From positions 1 through 64,000 of the forward strand of contig FMBT01000212.1 of assembly GCA_900095095.1 (NCBI GenBank): 64,000 bases of DNA, in the 5' to 3' direction. The notes below the pieces were generated by a model. The model did not search any database. It was not told the origin of the DNA and worked only from the letters and a program-made list of their open reading frames with translations. Made by a program: the position numbers and the translations under genes. Shown here in pieces: positions 20,427-31,433 of the stretch. The number at the start of each line of letters is the position of its first letter. The first letter of the stretch is position 1. This DNA is from Fragilariopsis cylindrus CCMP1102 (lineage: Eukaryota; Bacillariophyta; Bacillariophyceae; Bacillariales; Bacillariaceae).

Positions 20427-22238
20427 ATGGGCATTACTACTGAAAATCCAATTTCAACAGATCCTCGTTTGAAAGAATTACTTACTGATATTGATGATGT
20501 AAAAACGAAAGAAACATATATAGTTTGGCGGAAGAGTTTTCTAAAGATATATGAATCCTATTTAGATCCAGATGGTATATTGAATGGCATAGATTCAAAC
20601 TATAGATTATTAAAACAACTGAAAGTTTTGAATGAACGTATTGTACGTGTCAATAATTTAATCAATGATGGTAAAAGTATCATCATCGTCGGTGAAGGCG
20701 AAGAACAACACGTTAATGTTACGGCAGAGGGACGAAGAGGATTAACAAATTTAACTGATGAGGTTGCTCGAACTGAAAAATTAATTGAAGAATTTATGCC
20801 AAAAACTAATATCAATGAAGAACGTGTTGGGTATGATAAATTTGAATTGGCAGCTGTACTTATTTCAGATGGATTTCATGGATATGATTTAATGAAAGAA
20901 ACAAATACATTGTTAGAACAACTAATATCAAATAATAATAACAATAATAATAATGGCAATAATAAGGTTCTACTTGCGGTTGACGATAATTTTCAGAAAA
21001 TTATTAAGAATTACAATAATTCAATTGATTCCTTTATTAATGTGATGGAAGATTTAGGAATTTTTAATATAATGAAACAATGTGTTCATGTTGTTTATGA
21101 CGGAAACGAACGACCCGAACCGAAACCACCCCCACCACCACCCGCCGATGATGAAAGTGATAACAATACCAGCAGTGATGATGATATAGATCAAGTTAAA
21201 GGAAAAGGAAAAGACCGTGATACTACTGTTTCTAATTCTGATCATGACAATGATAATGGATCAAATCATGATAGTAAAGAAAAGAAGAAGAAAAAGAAAG
21301 AAAAGACGAGCAAGGAAAAATCATTGGCAAGGGTAAGAGCAAGGATGGAAAATAGAAAAAAGGGTAATGGAACGAGGTCGAAAAGGAATGATGTTGACAA
21401 CAAAGGAGAAGACGGTGGTGATAGCAATAATGCTTTGAAGAAACCAACCGATGCAACAAAAGCAATATCACGTATTAAAAATGATAATAGTAATAAAACT
21501 CGCGCTGCTACTCATCCTATTGGTGACAACGACGGTGATGACGAAGAAGCAAATCCTAGTGCATTATTACATCAACATCCCAACGAAGAAGAAGGAAAGG
21601 ACGAAGAAGAAGAGGAGGAGGATGAAGAAGAAGAACCTCCCCCAGAGGATGGTGAAGGTGATGATGACTGTGAATTTTTAATATATTTTGATCCAAAAAC
21701 TAATTCTATTGGTCAAATAAATCGGGAGGAATGTAGTGCAAAAAGTCGACTAATAGTTGCTGCTGATAACAACGAGAACAAGAAAGCTTCCGACAACGAC
21801 AATGACGAGCATGATGATGAGCATAAACAGGTGGCGAATGGTTGTTATAATAACGCTAAGGATGAATATCAGAATATTATTGAAGACGATCGTGAAAAGC
21901 AAGAGATTATATGGCTACTGAAGAAATTAGAAAAAACAAAACCTGTGGAAGTATCATGGTTAGATGAAATTAAAAAGGAAAAGGCGGCAGCTAAAGCGAA
22001 AGAAGAAGCAGCAGCTGGTGGTGGTGGTGGCAGCGGTGGCGGTAAGAAAAAGGATAGCGGTAAAAAGAAGAAGAAAAGGACAACAACAAAGGGGATAAGT
22101 AAGCGGGATTCACCAGCAGCAGCAGTAGCATCATCATCATCATCAAAAGAAAAGAAGAAGAAGAAGTCTACCGTAGAAGATTATCAAGGAAAATACAGAA
22201 AAGAAGCAGCTAAACCATCAGCAGGGGGTTGGAATTAG
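20427..22238 (+). CDS. Two-domain charged protein, paralog B of a head-to-head pair
   Basis: Intronless, 603 residues from an ATG with a CATATCATGG context. It shares with paralog A the N-terminal helical domain (WRKSFLKIYESYLDPDGI against WKDEFLATFRQYLDPVGT) and the terminal YFDP...REEC domain, separated by a long low-complexity linker of Lys, Asp, Glu and Asn. Paralog B extends past the YFDP domain with about 150 more residues, mostly Lys/Ala/Gly/Ser-rich and ending KYRKEAAKPSAGGWN. Homopolymeric Asn (encoded AAT/AAC) and Asp/Glu tracts are long. Function unknown; an RNA- or chromatin-associated scaffold is only a guess from the charge pattern. Confidence 0.8.
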   Translation: MGITTENPISTDPRLKELLTDIDDVKTKETYIVWRKSFLKIYESYLDPDGILNGIDSNYRLLKQLKVLNERIVRVNNLINDGKSIIIVGEGEEQHVNVTAEGRRGLTNLTDEVARTEKLIEEFMPKTNINEERVGYDKFELAAVLISDGFHGYDLMKETNTLLEQLISNNNNNNNNGNNKVLLAVDDNFQKIIKNYNNSIDSFINVMEDLGIFNIMKQCVHVVYDGNERPEPKPPPPPPADDESDNNTSSDDDIDQVKGKGKDRDTTVSNSDHDNDNGSNHDSKEKKKKKKEKTSKEKSLARVRARMENRKKGNGTRSKRNDVDNKGEDGGDSNNALKKPTDATKAISRIKNDNSNKTRAATHPIGDNDGDDEEANPSALLHQHPNEEEGKDEEEEEEDEEEEPPPEDGEGDDDCEFLIYFDPKTNSIGQINREECSAKSRLIVAADNNENKKASDNDNDEHDDEHKQVANGCYNNAKDEYQNIIEDDREKQEIIWLLKKLEKTKPVEVSWLDEIKKEKAAAKAKEEAAAGGGGGSGGGKKKDSGKKKKKRTTTKGISKRDSPAAAVASSSSSKEKKKKKSTVEDYQGKYRKEAAKPSAGGWN

Positions 22239-22399
22239 ATGTAGAAGTATAGTTCAAGTATAGTAATAATTAATAATTAGTAGTTAGTGAGCTATCTTCA
22301 TTATAATACCAACAAATCAGTTCTATATTATATTATTGGAACAACGCCTTCAGCCGAAGCTACTACAGGTTCAATGAATATACCAAAAAATGTATTATA

Positions 22400-22417
22400 T
22401 GTGTGTGTGTGTGTGTG
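22400..22417. repeat. TG microsatellite
   Basis: A perfect TG/GT tract sits in the 300-base gap between paralog B and the dyskerin gene end. Confidence 0.85.
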
Positions 22418-22538
22418 AAGAAATTGCTACTGCTATTAATGTTATATATACTAGAGTTCTTAGTGATTTATTATTATTCTTTTTTCTTATTGTACCATTA
22501 TCACAAATTAATTGTATTACTGTGCGAAATTGTACCAC

Positions 22539-24177
22539 CTATTTAACCAATGGATTTTTTCTTCTTCTTATCTTTCTTTTCCTTCTTCTCTTTTTTTCTT
22601 TCTTTTCCTTCTTCTCTTTTTTCTTTACTGGTTGTTCATCGGAACTATTTCCACTATCACTACCTCTATCTTCCTTTGACCGTTTCTTGCTATCATCATT
22701 GTCTTCCCCATTCGTCGTTTCAATCTTGGCGTCTTCACTTTTAGCAGGTGAAGAAGCAGCACCTTCACCTGAAAGTGCCGGTGGTTTCGATTTGCTAAAA
22801 TCCTTGTATGATTTCAAGAAGTCTGTAGGAGTTTTTTCGTTAGGTTTTCCATGTTTATCAAGTTTTCCATCTTTGATCATAGACTTTTTCCTTTGTGCCA
22901 TAGGTCCCAATCCCCATCGACGAGGATAGACTGCATAGTAGGGAGTAAGTTGGTAAGAAGAATAGTGCAAGAAAAGTATGGTGAGACGAGGAAGTTTGTA
23001 GGGATAGGGATAATAATAATACCATAGTGACCAGTGTCACACGCTATTTTTGAGTGAGTCGGGCAGAGAGAGAAAACAGTATATATAACTTACCATCTCG
23101 TTCCATGATGACACGCTTAATCTTAGCAACAACTCCATGATCGACTGTTGCCATAACAGCAGTAGTCATTTGTGCGATAGCAACAGCGATCGCTTCACCC
23201 TTGGTTGTCATTAGGACAACCTCATCGTTTAATTCGATACCATCAGCGAATCGTAATAGACCTGGGATCATAAATTTAGCTCCGTAACAGATTGCATTCA
23301 CGGCTGAATCCTTTACAACAATACGTTTGTATTTCGTTAGGAGTACCTCAAGAGGCATAACAACCCGACGTAAGTATGTTTCATCCTTAGTGGTATCATA
23401 TACGTGTTGTGCATCCAATACATCATGCATTGTTACAAGATTGTCCTTTTCAGCCAATGCACCGGATCGTACTCTCCTTAGCTCTTGCATGTGTCCACCA
23501 GCTCCCGTTAAGAGTCCTAAGTGGACGCATAATGTTCTAACATATGTTCCAGCCTCACATGATAACCACAATACACCTAAATTCCGTTCCTCATCGTATT
23601 CCAATAATTTCGATTCATAAATCGTACGGATACGCAATTGTCTTTTAACAGCGGAAATCAATGGCGGACGTTGAAATAATGCACCCGTTAAGGTTTCTAC
23701 CGATCGTTGCACTTTAGCAACATCACATGCTGAATGTAATCGTGCAACGGCGACATATTCTTTTCCAGCCGATTGTTGTGATTTCACTAATCGTGTTGCT
23801 CGATCGATACAAACAATCAAACATCCTGTTACCTTCGGATCTAGAGTACCACTGTGTCCTGTTTTTTCAACACGAAGAATCTTTTTAATCCAACTAACAA
23901 CTTCATGTGATGATGGATTGGCAGGTTTATCCAAATTAATAACACCATAACTAAGATGATGATTTAGTGGTCGGGCTAATGGACTTGACCCGCATGGAAG
24001 AGGAGTATAATGGGATGTACGGACGTGCAATTGATGATAATTCTTTAGCAATAATGGCCAGTTCGATGTATCTAATTTAGGAGTAGAATTAGATGGAGCG
24101 ATCATTGATGTTGACGATGATGCAACAGCAACTGCAGTACCATCATCATTTTTTCTCTTCTTAGTTGAGCTGCCCAT
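22539..24177 (-). CDS. CBF5: Dyskerin, H/ACA box pseudouridine synthase
   Basis: Two exons, complement(22539..22930) and complement(23094..24177), give 491 residues, normal for Cbf5/dyskerin (yeast 483, human 514). The intron has GTAAGT and a GCAG end and splits the first codon of [10 protein letters not shown]. Visible in order are the DKCLD region ([20 protein letters not shown]), the TruB domain with [13 protein letters not shown] and catalytic Asp113, [12 protein letters not shown], the PUA domain (about 290-370) and [21 protein letters not shown] Lys/Glu-rich KKE tail closes the protein, as is usual. Known role: pseudouridylation of rRNA and snRNA in the nucleolus with NOP10, NHP2 and GAR1, guided by H/ACA RNAs. 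Confidence 0.96.
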
Positions 24178-24875
24178 AATAAATTAATATATTTTATCTT
24201 AACTATGTAATTTCCTTGCAAGATCTATCTGTTTCAATCGATGTAAATGATACCTGCCTGTGGCTAACTTACTGTTCTCGTAGGAAGGTGTTTGTTAGAT
24301 GAGTTCACTTTGACTGACAGCAATCGGTGGCGGCATCAAATACGTGAAACAAATAATGAAACAACAAACAAAATGGAATTTTACTGTAAGTTATGGTAGT
24401 TTGTTAGTGCTCTACAGCGATTTGTCACCGTACAAAATCAATGGATGTGAGAAAGGATTTTTTCAAACGTTGGACAGACTCCCCTCTTATATAACCCCTG
24501 AATTATTCAATCCCCTCATCGCGTCCCCAACCCTCTTTCTCGATAAGTTTTTCAACGATTAAAGAGCTCTCGAGAAGTTTTCCATGACTCTCACTAAGTA
24601 CAGTAGCACCATATTTAACTGCGAACCATTCTTCACTTGAACACACGACTCTAAGTAAAAGTTGAAGTAAAACATAATGCACGATTAAAGAGCAACAAGA
24701 ACTTAACCTTCGCTCACTGAAAAATGCTCAAAGAATGAATGAATCACTCGTTCATTACAATCTCATCTCACATACAGTACAGTAGCTACTCACACACAGT
24801 ACAACGCCGAAACGGCACCATCACCCCCAACATAAAAAATTAAAGAAGAGCTCATCATTGTCAACTCATTCTTCA
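24178..24875. promoter_or_regulatory. Divergent upstream region with three TACAGTA copies
   Basis: There are 698 bases between the dyskerin start and the Cys4 protein start. TACAGTA occurs at 24599-24605, 24773-24779 and 24778-24784, the last two overlapping. A plus-strand reading at 24344-24562 lacks protein-like features. Confidence 0.55.
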
Positions 24876-25814
24876 ATGAATTCTTCTACTTCATCCCAAC
24901 AACCAACGATCGTGCCTTGTTCTTCCAACATCATTGACGGTTGTAGCAAAGATGAACAACAAAGGCAGAATATTTCGATGCCTGCTCAAACCCGATGCTG
25001 CAGATGTAGTGCATACTTTTCTGATATAGAAAACTTAAAGGGATCTGGTGTGGCAACATGTCAACGTTGTATCGTACGTTGCATAAAAAAATCCACTAAG
25101 GCAGTACGTTATTATTGTGTTTGCTGTCACCAAAAACGAAGTTTTGTTACCTTCTCTAGAGTGGAAATATCAAAAGGTCCACATGGGATGACATGTCAGA
25201 ATTGTGTATTGATGAAAAAAAAGGAATATTGCATCAAAAAAAGTAATAAATTCAAAGATAATCATAGAAATGTTGGTGGTTCTCCTACTGGGGGTAGTGA
25301 GGTTAAAGATTTTGACCGACGACGTGTATCAACAGGGACTATTGGTATACCATTAGCAGCAAGTTCTTCACCAATCACATCCCAAACTTCGTCATCGCCG
25401 AAAAAGTATACTACTACTACTAATAATAAGAATAATAATAGTATGATCGGAAGAGACGACTATGGCCGACAACGACGCGCATCAACATCGGATTACGATA
25501 GTACTGCTTACCAGCATTGGCAAAACACACAGAAGCAAGGATACGATAATTATAGACAGCAGCAGCAGCACAATTATCTGCAGCAGCAGCAGATCCAACA
25601 ACAAAATCAACAATTGTACCATGAATATGATAATTATTATTTCCAGCAGCAGCAGACCCAACAACGACAACAGCAGCAGTGGACCCAACGACAACAACAA
25701 CGTGTGCGAAGTAATCGAGGAAGAGGTGGAGGTGGAGGAAGAATGGCAACATCATCATACCCTACCAATGGAGTTGTGAATGGTGATGGTGGTGATGGTG
25801 GGTGGGAAGATTGA
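24876..25814 (+). CDS. Paired Cys4 (Stc1-like) zinc-binding protein with Gln-rich tail
   Basis: ATG at 24876, 312 residues, intronless. Four CxxC-type pairs form two putative zinc sites: around Cys41/44 and Cys62/65, and around Cys81/84 and Cys107/110. The second block, YYCVCCHQKRSFVTFSRVEI followed by SKGPHGMTCQNC, resembles the Stc1 domain, which in fission yeast links RNAi to heterochromatin. The match is by pattern only. The rest is disordered: a Ser/Thr and Asn region, then a Gln-rich stretch (about 215-275) and an RGRGGGGGR patch that could bind RNA. Alternative idea: an unrelated treble-clef zinc protein. Confidence 0.6.
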   Translation: MNSSTSSQQPTIVPCSSNIIDGCSKDEQQRQNISMPAQTRCCRCSAYFSDIENLKGSGVATCQRCIVRCIKKSTKAVRYYCVCCHQKRSFVTFSRVEISKGPHGMTCQNCVLMKKKEYCIKKSNKFKDNHRNVGGSPTGGSEVKDFDRRRVSTGTIGIPLAASSSPITSQTSSSPKKYTTTTNNKNNNSMIGRDDYGRQRRASTSDYDSTAYQHWQNTQKQGYDNYRQQQQHNYLQQQQIQQQNQQLYHEYDNYYFQQQQTQQRQQQQWTQRQQQRVRSNRGRGGGGGRMATSSYPTNGVVNGDGGDGGWED

Positions 25815-26518
25815 TGATATTGTGCTTTTCTATAATATCTCGACATGATTATTGGCATTAATTTTTCCCATTGGGGTAGTCGTTCTATTATTCTTTTAAA
25901 TTGCAAATTGAAAGATAAACATAAGTAAAGAAATAACTTTATGATGTAGAAGTATACCGGCAAACCAAAAACAGGCTTTTTTCTTTGTTATAGTCCTAGT
26001 AGCAAATGATAATATCAGGAAGGAATCATCCTTTAACAGAAATTGGATAGAAGTTGTTACTTATGATATCTAATTGATGTAGTCCTAGCCTTCATGTACG
26101 TATGTAAGTATGTATGTAGCATGTATATCTCTATATGTATATCATTATAAACGTCCTACGGTAATAAGTAGGTTTTGATTATTGCAAGAAGTACACGCAC
26201 ACATTACACAAAAAAGGCGCGTAATAATATAACGTTGTCGCAGTACTGTAGCGCTACCGCATATTTGACACGTCATCTATTTTGTCATACATGTATTCCG
26301 ATTGCATCAGAATTATGAATGAACGATGCATACAATTTAATTGTATAACTATTCACCGACAAACAACCTAAACACTCAAACACTCTCAAAGCAACCCTGA
26401 TGATGAGACGATGTATATTTATTCACAATATTGATATCGCCTTTGAGGATAGCATAATAACTAAGAACTGTTTCAAATTTCAACTAAACAACGTCGACGA
26501 CGAACGCAAACGTGCTCG
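25815..26518. other. Intergenic region
   Basis: There are 704 bases. They contain an ATGT-type simple repeat near 26095-26140 and a TACTGTA motif at 26244-26250, about 270 bases before the hydrolase start. An alternative reading (26400-26597) overlaps the start and looks random. Confidence 0.5.
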
Positions 26519-28087
26519 ATGTTCCTTTTCCAAAAAAATCTTCGATCATTTCTCTGTATTGGCTCCTTACTATTGTATATTACCGATGGATTCATAATCT
26601 CATTTCCAGCAACGTTGTCGTCGTTAAATCCAACCCAAGTATTAAATCCTGTTATCGAATCTCATCGCAGTAAATCGAGTATTAGCAGCAGTAGTGGCAA
26701 GATACAAGAAATGGCTTCTTTGACTTCGTTGGCGTCTGCAAGGAGTGGTAGCAAAGAACGGGCAGCAACGATTCAAGGACGTTACGCCTTGGCGGCAAAA
26801 GTTTCCCATTCGTTCATCACAAGAGAATTCCAACCTGCGTGGTTTGCTACCAATCATCACTTTCAAACAATAATTGGTGCGCTCTTTCGAAAAGACTCCA
26901 TGTATAGTCGAAGTATCTCCGTTCTTCTTGACTTAGCTGGTGTTACTAATTCAAACAAGGGCAGTGAAGGTCTTCTCCTCGATCACTTCACATGGGATAA
27001 ACGAGAACGAATGAAAACACCAGATGGAGATTTCTTCGACGTTGATTGGTCACTAGTCAACAGCAAGGACGACAATAATCCTGTCTGTCTTATTTGTCAC
27101 GGATTGGAAAGGTATGTTTGTTTATATTATCTCATACCCTTCTTTAAACACATATTTTTGTTTCCCTTCATAGTGGTTCTCACCATAAATTTGCTTGCTT
27201 TCATTTATTTATACCTATTAATTTTTCTCTTTTTAAGCTGTTCGGATTCAGAGATCGCTCAGGAATTAGCAATTGCGTGTAATAACGCGAACATAGACGC
27301 AGCTTGCATAAACTTTCGTGGTTGTAGCGATAAAGGCGCAGAATGCAACTTGACAGCGAGGGGATATCATATGGGCTTTACTGACGATTTATTGCAACAG
27401 ATTACCAACATTCACAGCAATAATCCCAACAAACGTATCTATCTATCTGGATTTTCCTTGGGAGCTGGAGTAGTCACAAAGCTATTGGCAGACCTAGGTG
27501 AAGACGCGTATCGGTACAATATTTGTGGTGCTGCTGTTAATGCAGTTCCCTTTGACGCATCTCAATCAACATCAAATCTTAACGGGAAAGGAATTACTAA
27601 GAGTTTATACGGTGATCGGCTGCTTAAATCTATGAAAAAACGAATAAAACAACAGTTTGATAATAGCTGCGACTTTCCATTCGAACGGTCTAAAATTGAT
27701 GAATGTGAAACCATAATGGATATAGAAAATCTTGCAATCGCTTCCGTCTTCGGATTTGATGATGCATGGGACTACTACGATAAATGTAAAACGATTGATA
27801 AATTAGATAAGATAAGTGTGCCCCAGCTGATCCTCCAAGCAAAAGACGATCCTTTCTTCAAGGGAATGGAATGTCCTGCCAACAATCTCAGTTTTCCTCT
27901 TAGAATTCAATACAGTGAACGTGGGGGACACTGTGGTTTTGTCTGTCAGAAAATCAATGAAGATAATTCACAAATTTCTTGGATGCCTACACAGCTTGGT
28001 CGATTTTTTGCTCACGTCGAAGAGAATTATCAATCTACAACTATCAATACAGAAGATGCTACTGCCAGTTTAATTGTAGCCAAATAA
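26519..28087 (+). CDS. Alpha/beta hydrolase of the ABHD1/3-YheT (EMB8) family
   Basis: Exons 26519..27111 and 27238..28087 give 480 residues. The intron (GTATGT to TTTTTAAG, 126 nt) is a multiple of three and has no stop, so an unspliced message stays open but gains about 42 hydrophobic residues. Spliced, the join reads HGLESCSDSEIAQELA as in the family. Catalytic residues visible are the nucleophile Ser271 in SGFSLGAG, an Asp in QAKDDPFF, and a His in ERGGHCGF. The N-terminus (LRSFLCIGSLLLYITDGFI) is a signal peptide or anchor. Family members act as esterases or lipases on membrane lipids. Substrate unknown. Confidence 0.85.
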   Translation: MFLFQKNLRSFLCIGSLLLYITDGFIISFPATLSSLNPTQVLNPVIESHRSKSSISSSSGKIQEMASLTSLASARSGSKERAATIQGRYALAAKVSHSFITREFQPAWFATNHHFQTIIGALFRKDSMYSRSISVLLDLAGVTNSNKGSEGLLLDHFTWDKRERMKTPDGDFFDVDWSLVNSKDDNNPVCLICHGLERYVCLYYLIPFFKHIFLFPFIVVLTINLLAFIYLYLLIFLFLSCSDSEIAQELAIACNNANIDAACINFRGCSDKGAECNLTARGYHMGFTDDLLQQITNIHSNNPNKRIYLSGFSLGAGVVTKLLADLGEDAYRYNICGAAVNAVPFDASQSTSNLNGKGITKSLYGDRLLKSMKKRIKQQFDNSCDFPFERSKIDECETIMDIENLAIASVFGFDDAWDYYDKCKTIDKLDKISVPQLILQAKDDPFFKGMECPANNLSFPLRIQYSERGGHCGFVCQKINEDNSQISWMPTQLGRFFAHVEENYQSTTINTEDATASLIVAK

Positions 28088-28368
28088 CGGGGCGATATTA
28101 ATGAACTTCCAATAATAAGTGTACTAATAATGTAGATTAACCATAGGCGGGTCGACCGTTGACTTGCTAGTCTTTCTAAGACAGTGAGAAGCGACGCGGC
28201 AGTTTTTAAATAACAAGTTATATATAATGAACGTCCAATACACGTCATTGATTTCTAGAATTTTTTTTGACAAACGGCTTTTTTATATTCCATTATATGA
28301 TTATTTTCTCTACTTCCGCCCATATAGCCAGATTAGTAAAGTAATACGCGTATTTTTTCGTAATCTAA

Positions 28369-30884
28369 TCAAGCGAAATCTCCATCAAATTCTGGCTCGT
28401 CTCGAAACTTAGATGACGTATTAGATCGTCCTGATGCTATCGAACCATTTGACCCATTGCTTTCTTCGTGTTCATCTGAAAACGAATCTATATGATTATC
28501 GATAGGCATCATATTGCCGTTTCCATTCGTCATTTCAATCGTAGCAGGATCGAGGGACGCTCTAGAATATTTTGCACCACCACCATTGTCTCGACGACAC
28601 CATAAACAATAGATACAACACAAGGTTGATAATGCAAACACTACTAAAATCGCAATGGCTCCATTGCCTTCGAGGATATTTCTTATTTCTGCTGCTGCCC
28701 CCTCTCCATTGGCTGGTTCTTTTGTATCAGTTTCCCCGTCGATTTCACTGCCGAGTTGAGTGGGTCCATCTGTCGGAAAAGAAGTTGGAGACGATGTCTC
28801 AGCAGCAGGAACGGAACTGTCCTTGGTACACTTGCCAAAACCCCATTTACAACCCTCTTCTTTCTGACACTTTGCTCCACTCATAAGTGCCTCGCATCCA
28901 GTGGGAGTAGGTGCGTCCGTTTTCGACGAGGATCCTCCTCCCCCACCACCTCCTGCGCCTGCTGTTTCAACGTCCTTTAATTCACCTGTAATATCAAATT
29001 CGTATCCGTTCTCTTTGACTGTGGATGTGTAATCACAATCACTTTCTGCCCATCCGATACGGTTGTTGTCTATATCGAAAAGGACATCGTGTCCCATCAT
29101 AGCGTTCGCACCAAGAACTGATCCCGACCGTTCAGTTGGATAAAATCGAGATGTATATTTTTCTGAATCAGGATTGTATTCCATATAATGTGAGGGAGGG
29201 ATTGCCAATATAACATCGGACTTGTGTTCTTTATCTAATGAACCAGCTAAACCTGCTGTATGGAACACATCAGAAATATGAGAATTGGCATCGTCATCAC
29301 TATAAAGTTGAAACAAAATAGTTGGTAATGATTTGAATTCTTCATCTGACAACTTCATTGCTTTGTTACTATGTGGTATTCCAGCCAATTCCGTAAATAC
29401 ACTTTGAAATTCAGTTGATATACCAGAGTTCCAATACGTGTCGGTTGTTCCGGAATCGACAATAATTCCACCTTTGTTTAAAACACTTTCGCTTAAGTTT
29501 AATACGGTCACGCCTTTATTTGGATTGTTATTGTTTGAAAGTGAACTTTCACCAAACTCGCCTTTTCTTAACATCATACGACGAATTTTTACACTGAAAA
29601 AAGATGCCCGTCCACTACTTGCTGCAGGTGTGAATACCATCGGTGATAGATGTAGACGTGTATCGCAACCTCCAAGTGTAAGTGCACCAGCCTCTGTTCC
29701 TTCTGCCGTTGGATTGGGTGGACGAGAAAAGCATAAGGCGAATTGTCTATCGGATCCCATTTTTCCCGCCTTAAACATCTGACCCCAATAGGTCGACAAT
29801 TGATTGGACATACCCATGATACCATCAGCTAATTGTGTTTTGAATAAACCCGTGACGACAGTTTGACAACCGAAGGCCATATCGAATGCTAAATCGGCAG
29901 CGTGTCTTGGATTTAAATCATCTCCCTCCAACGTAGAACCCTGACTTGTTACTAATGGAATTTCATGCGGACCCGCAACGTAACACCTATCAATTCCTTC
30001 GTATGCATTCCAACGACTACCTTCCGCATATGCCATACTAACCTTACAAGTATTCCCTTGACAACTACTTCGATCTAAGGCACAACCAGAATTTGATGTG
30101 CACGTAGCTGTTTCAAACGTTGATGAATCCTTTTCAATAAATAATTTATCAATATGATAAGTTGGTACACCACAATCCTGGCAACCACTACACGGAAAGG
30201 CAGTAATTCCACTACCTGTATCGACGATAACAGTTTGTCGTTGGGGTGGACTTCCACACCATAAGTCAACGTAATGGGTACCATAACCCTATTTATTCAT
30301 TTATTTTCAAACAATTTATTTCATGGTAGTATGAGTAGAGTTTTTATCGTCAACAATAATTGTATACAAGTAGCGGTTATGATGTTAGAAAACAAACACT
30401 CGGGGTGATGGTTGTGGGAGTTCTAAATAATTCAATTCACTTATTTAGACAAGACCACAAGAAGGAAAAAAATCAAAACAACCATAAATATTCGAATGTC
30501 TAACAATTCGACGACGACAAAACTCACCTCAAAGAGAGCCCCAACTTGCATAGCTTCCTCACGACGTCGAATAGATGATGATGCTTCTTCTTCTTCTTCT
30601 TTTTTAACGTGATCATCATCCTCTACTGCTATCAGATTTCGTTCCCGTCGTCTTCGATCCATTTCGACGTGACGAGGGGTCAACTTCAAGCTAACAACTC
30701 CTCCTCCTGTTGTTGTTTCGACATTATTATTTATGTTGACGGTGGCGGTATCAGACGTAGTAGTTGTAGCGACAACATTTCCCACTTGAAGAAGACAAAG
30801 AAGAAAAGTGGTGGCAACCGCAGACCATATCGGTAGATACCGGTAAGATCTATTGCTATTATTCCGATAAGGATGACTCATCAT
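28369..30884 (-). CDS. Membrane-anchored pepsin-like aspartic protease A
   Basis: Exons complement(28369..30288) and complement(30528..30884) give 758 residues; ATG is at 30884. A signal peptide (WSAVATTFLLCLLQVGNVVA) is followed by an acidic pro-region. The two catalytic aspartates are in VDTGSG (Asp142) and VDSGTT (Asp397). An extra Cys-rich segment, CSGCQDCGVPTYHID, follows the first motif. After the protease domain come a Gly-rich linker, a small Cys cluster (CEALMSGAKCQKEEGCKWGF), a transmembrane helix (AIAILVVFALSTLCCIYCLW) and a cytosolic tail. The layout resembles BACE-type family A1 proteases acting in the secretory pathway. A close paralog lies head-to-head at 31434. Confidence 0.9.
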
Positions 30885-31433
30885 CAAATACTACTGCCTA
30901 CTATAATTCGGAGAAGCTATGAAAAGAGTGATAATGTTAAGCCGTTCTTCTGCTCTTTCTGTTCGCTATTAGTTGTTGTGGCGACCCTCTCCTTCTATTG
31001 CTATTGTCGGATCTGATAGATTAGGTATGTTATGTGTTGGTGCTTTCCATTTTAAATTTTTTTCTCTTCGAAGAGATTTCAAATGACTTCATTCCTCTCC
31101 CCCTAATAACGATGAGAAGCAACCTTCCCCCAAATTATATACCTAGCTACCGATGCATTATACAGTACTTACGTAGTCCTACGACGTACGAGTAAAGTTA
31201 CAGTACTATTATTGGCCCAATCTTTTAAAATAATAATGGATACTTCAGTCGTACAATAACAGCTAAATAATAATAACAACTCAAAGTCAAGCAAACGCGT
31301 TACTTTCGAAGTTAGAAGCGACCCTAAATAATCACTCGGCACTACCAGTACCAGTAACCGAGTAGATACGCAACAAAAGAATAATCAACAATAATAACTA
31401 GATAGCAGTCTATACAGCAGCTTACTGGCGACG
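30885..31433. promoter_or_regulatory. Divergent promoter of the two aspartic protease genes
   Basis: There are 549 bases between the two starts. TACAGTA occurs at 31161-31167 and 31199-31205. No coding sequence seen. Confidence 0.55.

Noticed and set aside
22390-22929. Phe/Leu/Ser-rich plus-strand reading
   Set aside because: It is the antisense shadow of the Lys/Glu-rich dyskerin tail.
24344-24562. Plus-strand 72-residue reading upstream of the Cys4 gene
   Set aside because: No recognisable features, and it sits where a promoter is expected.
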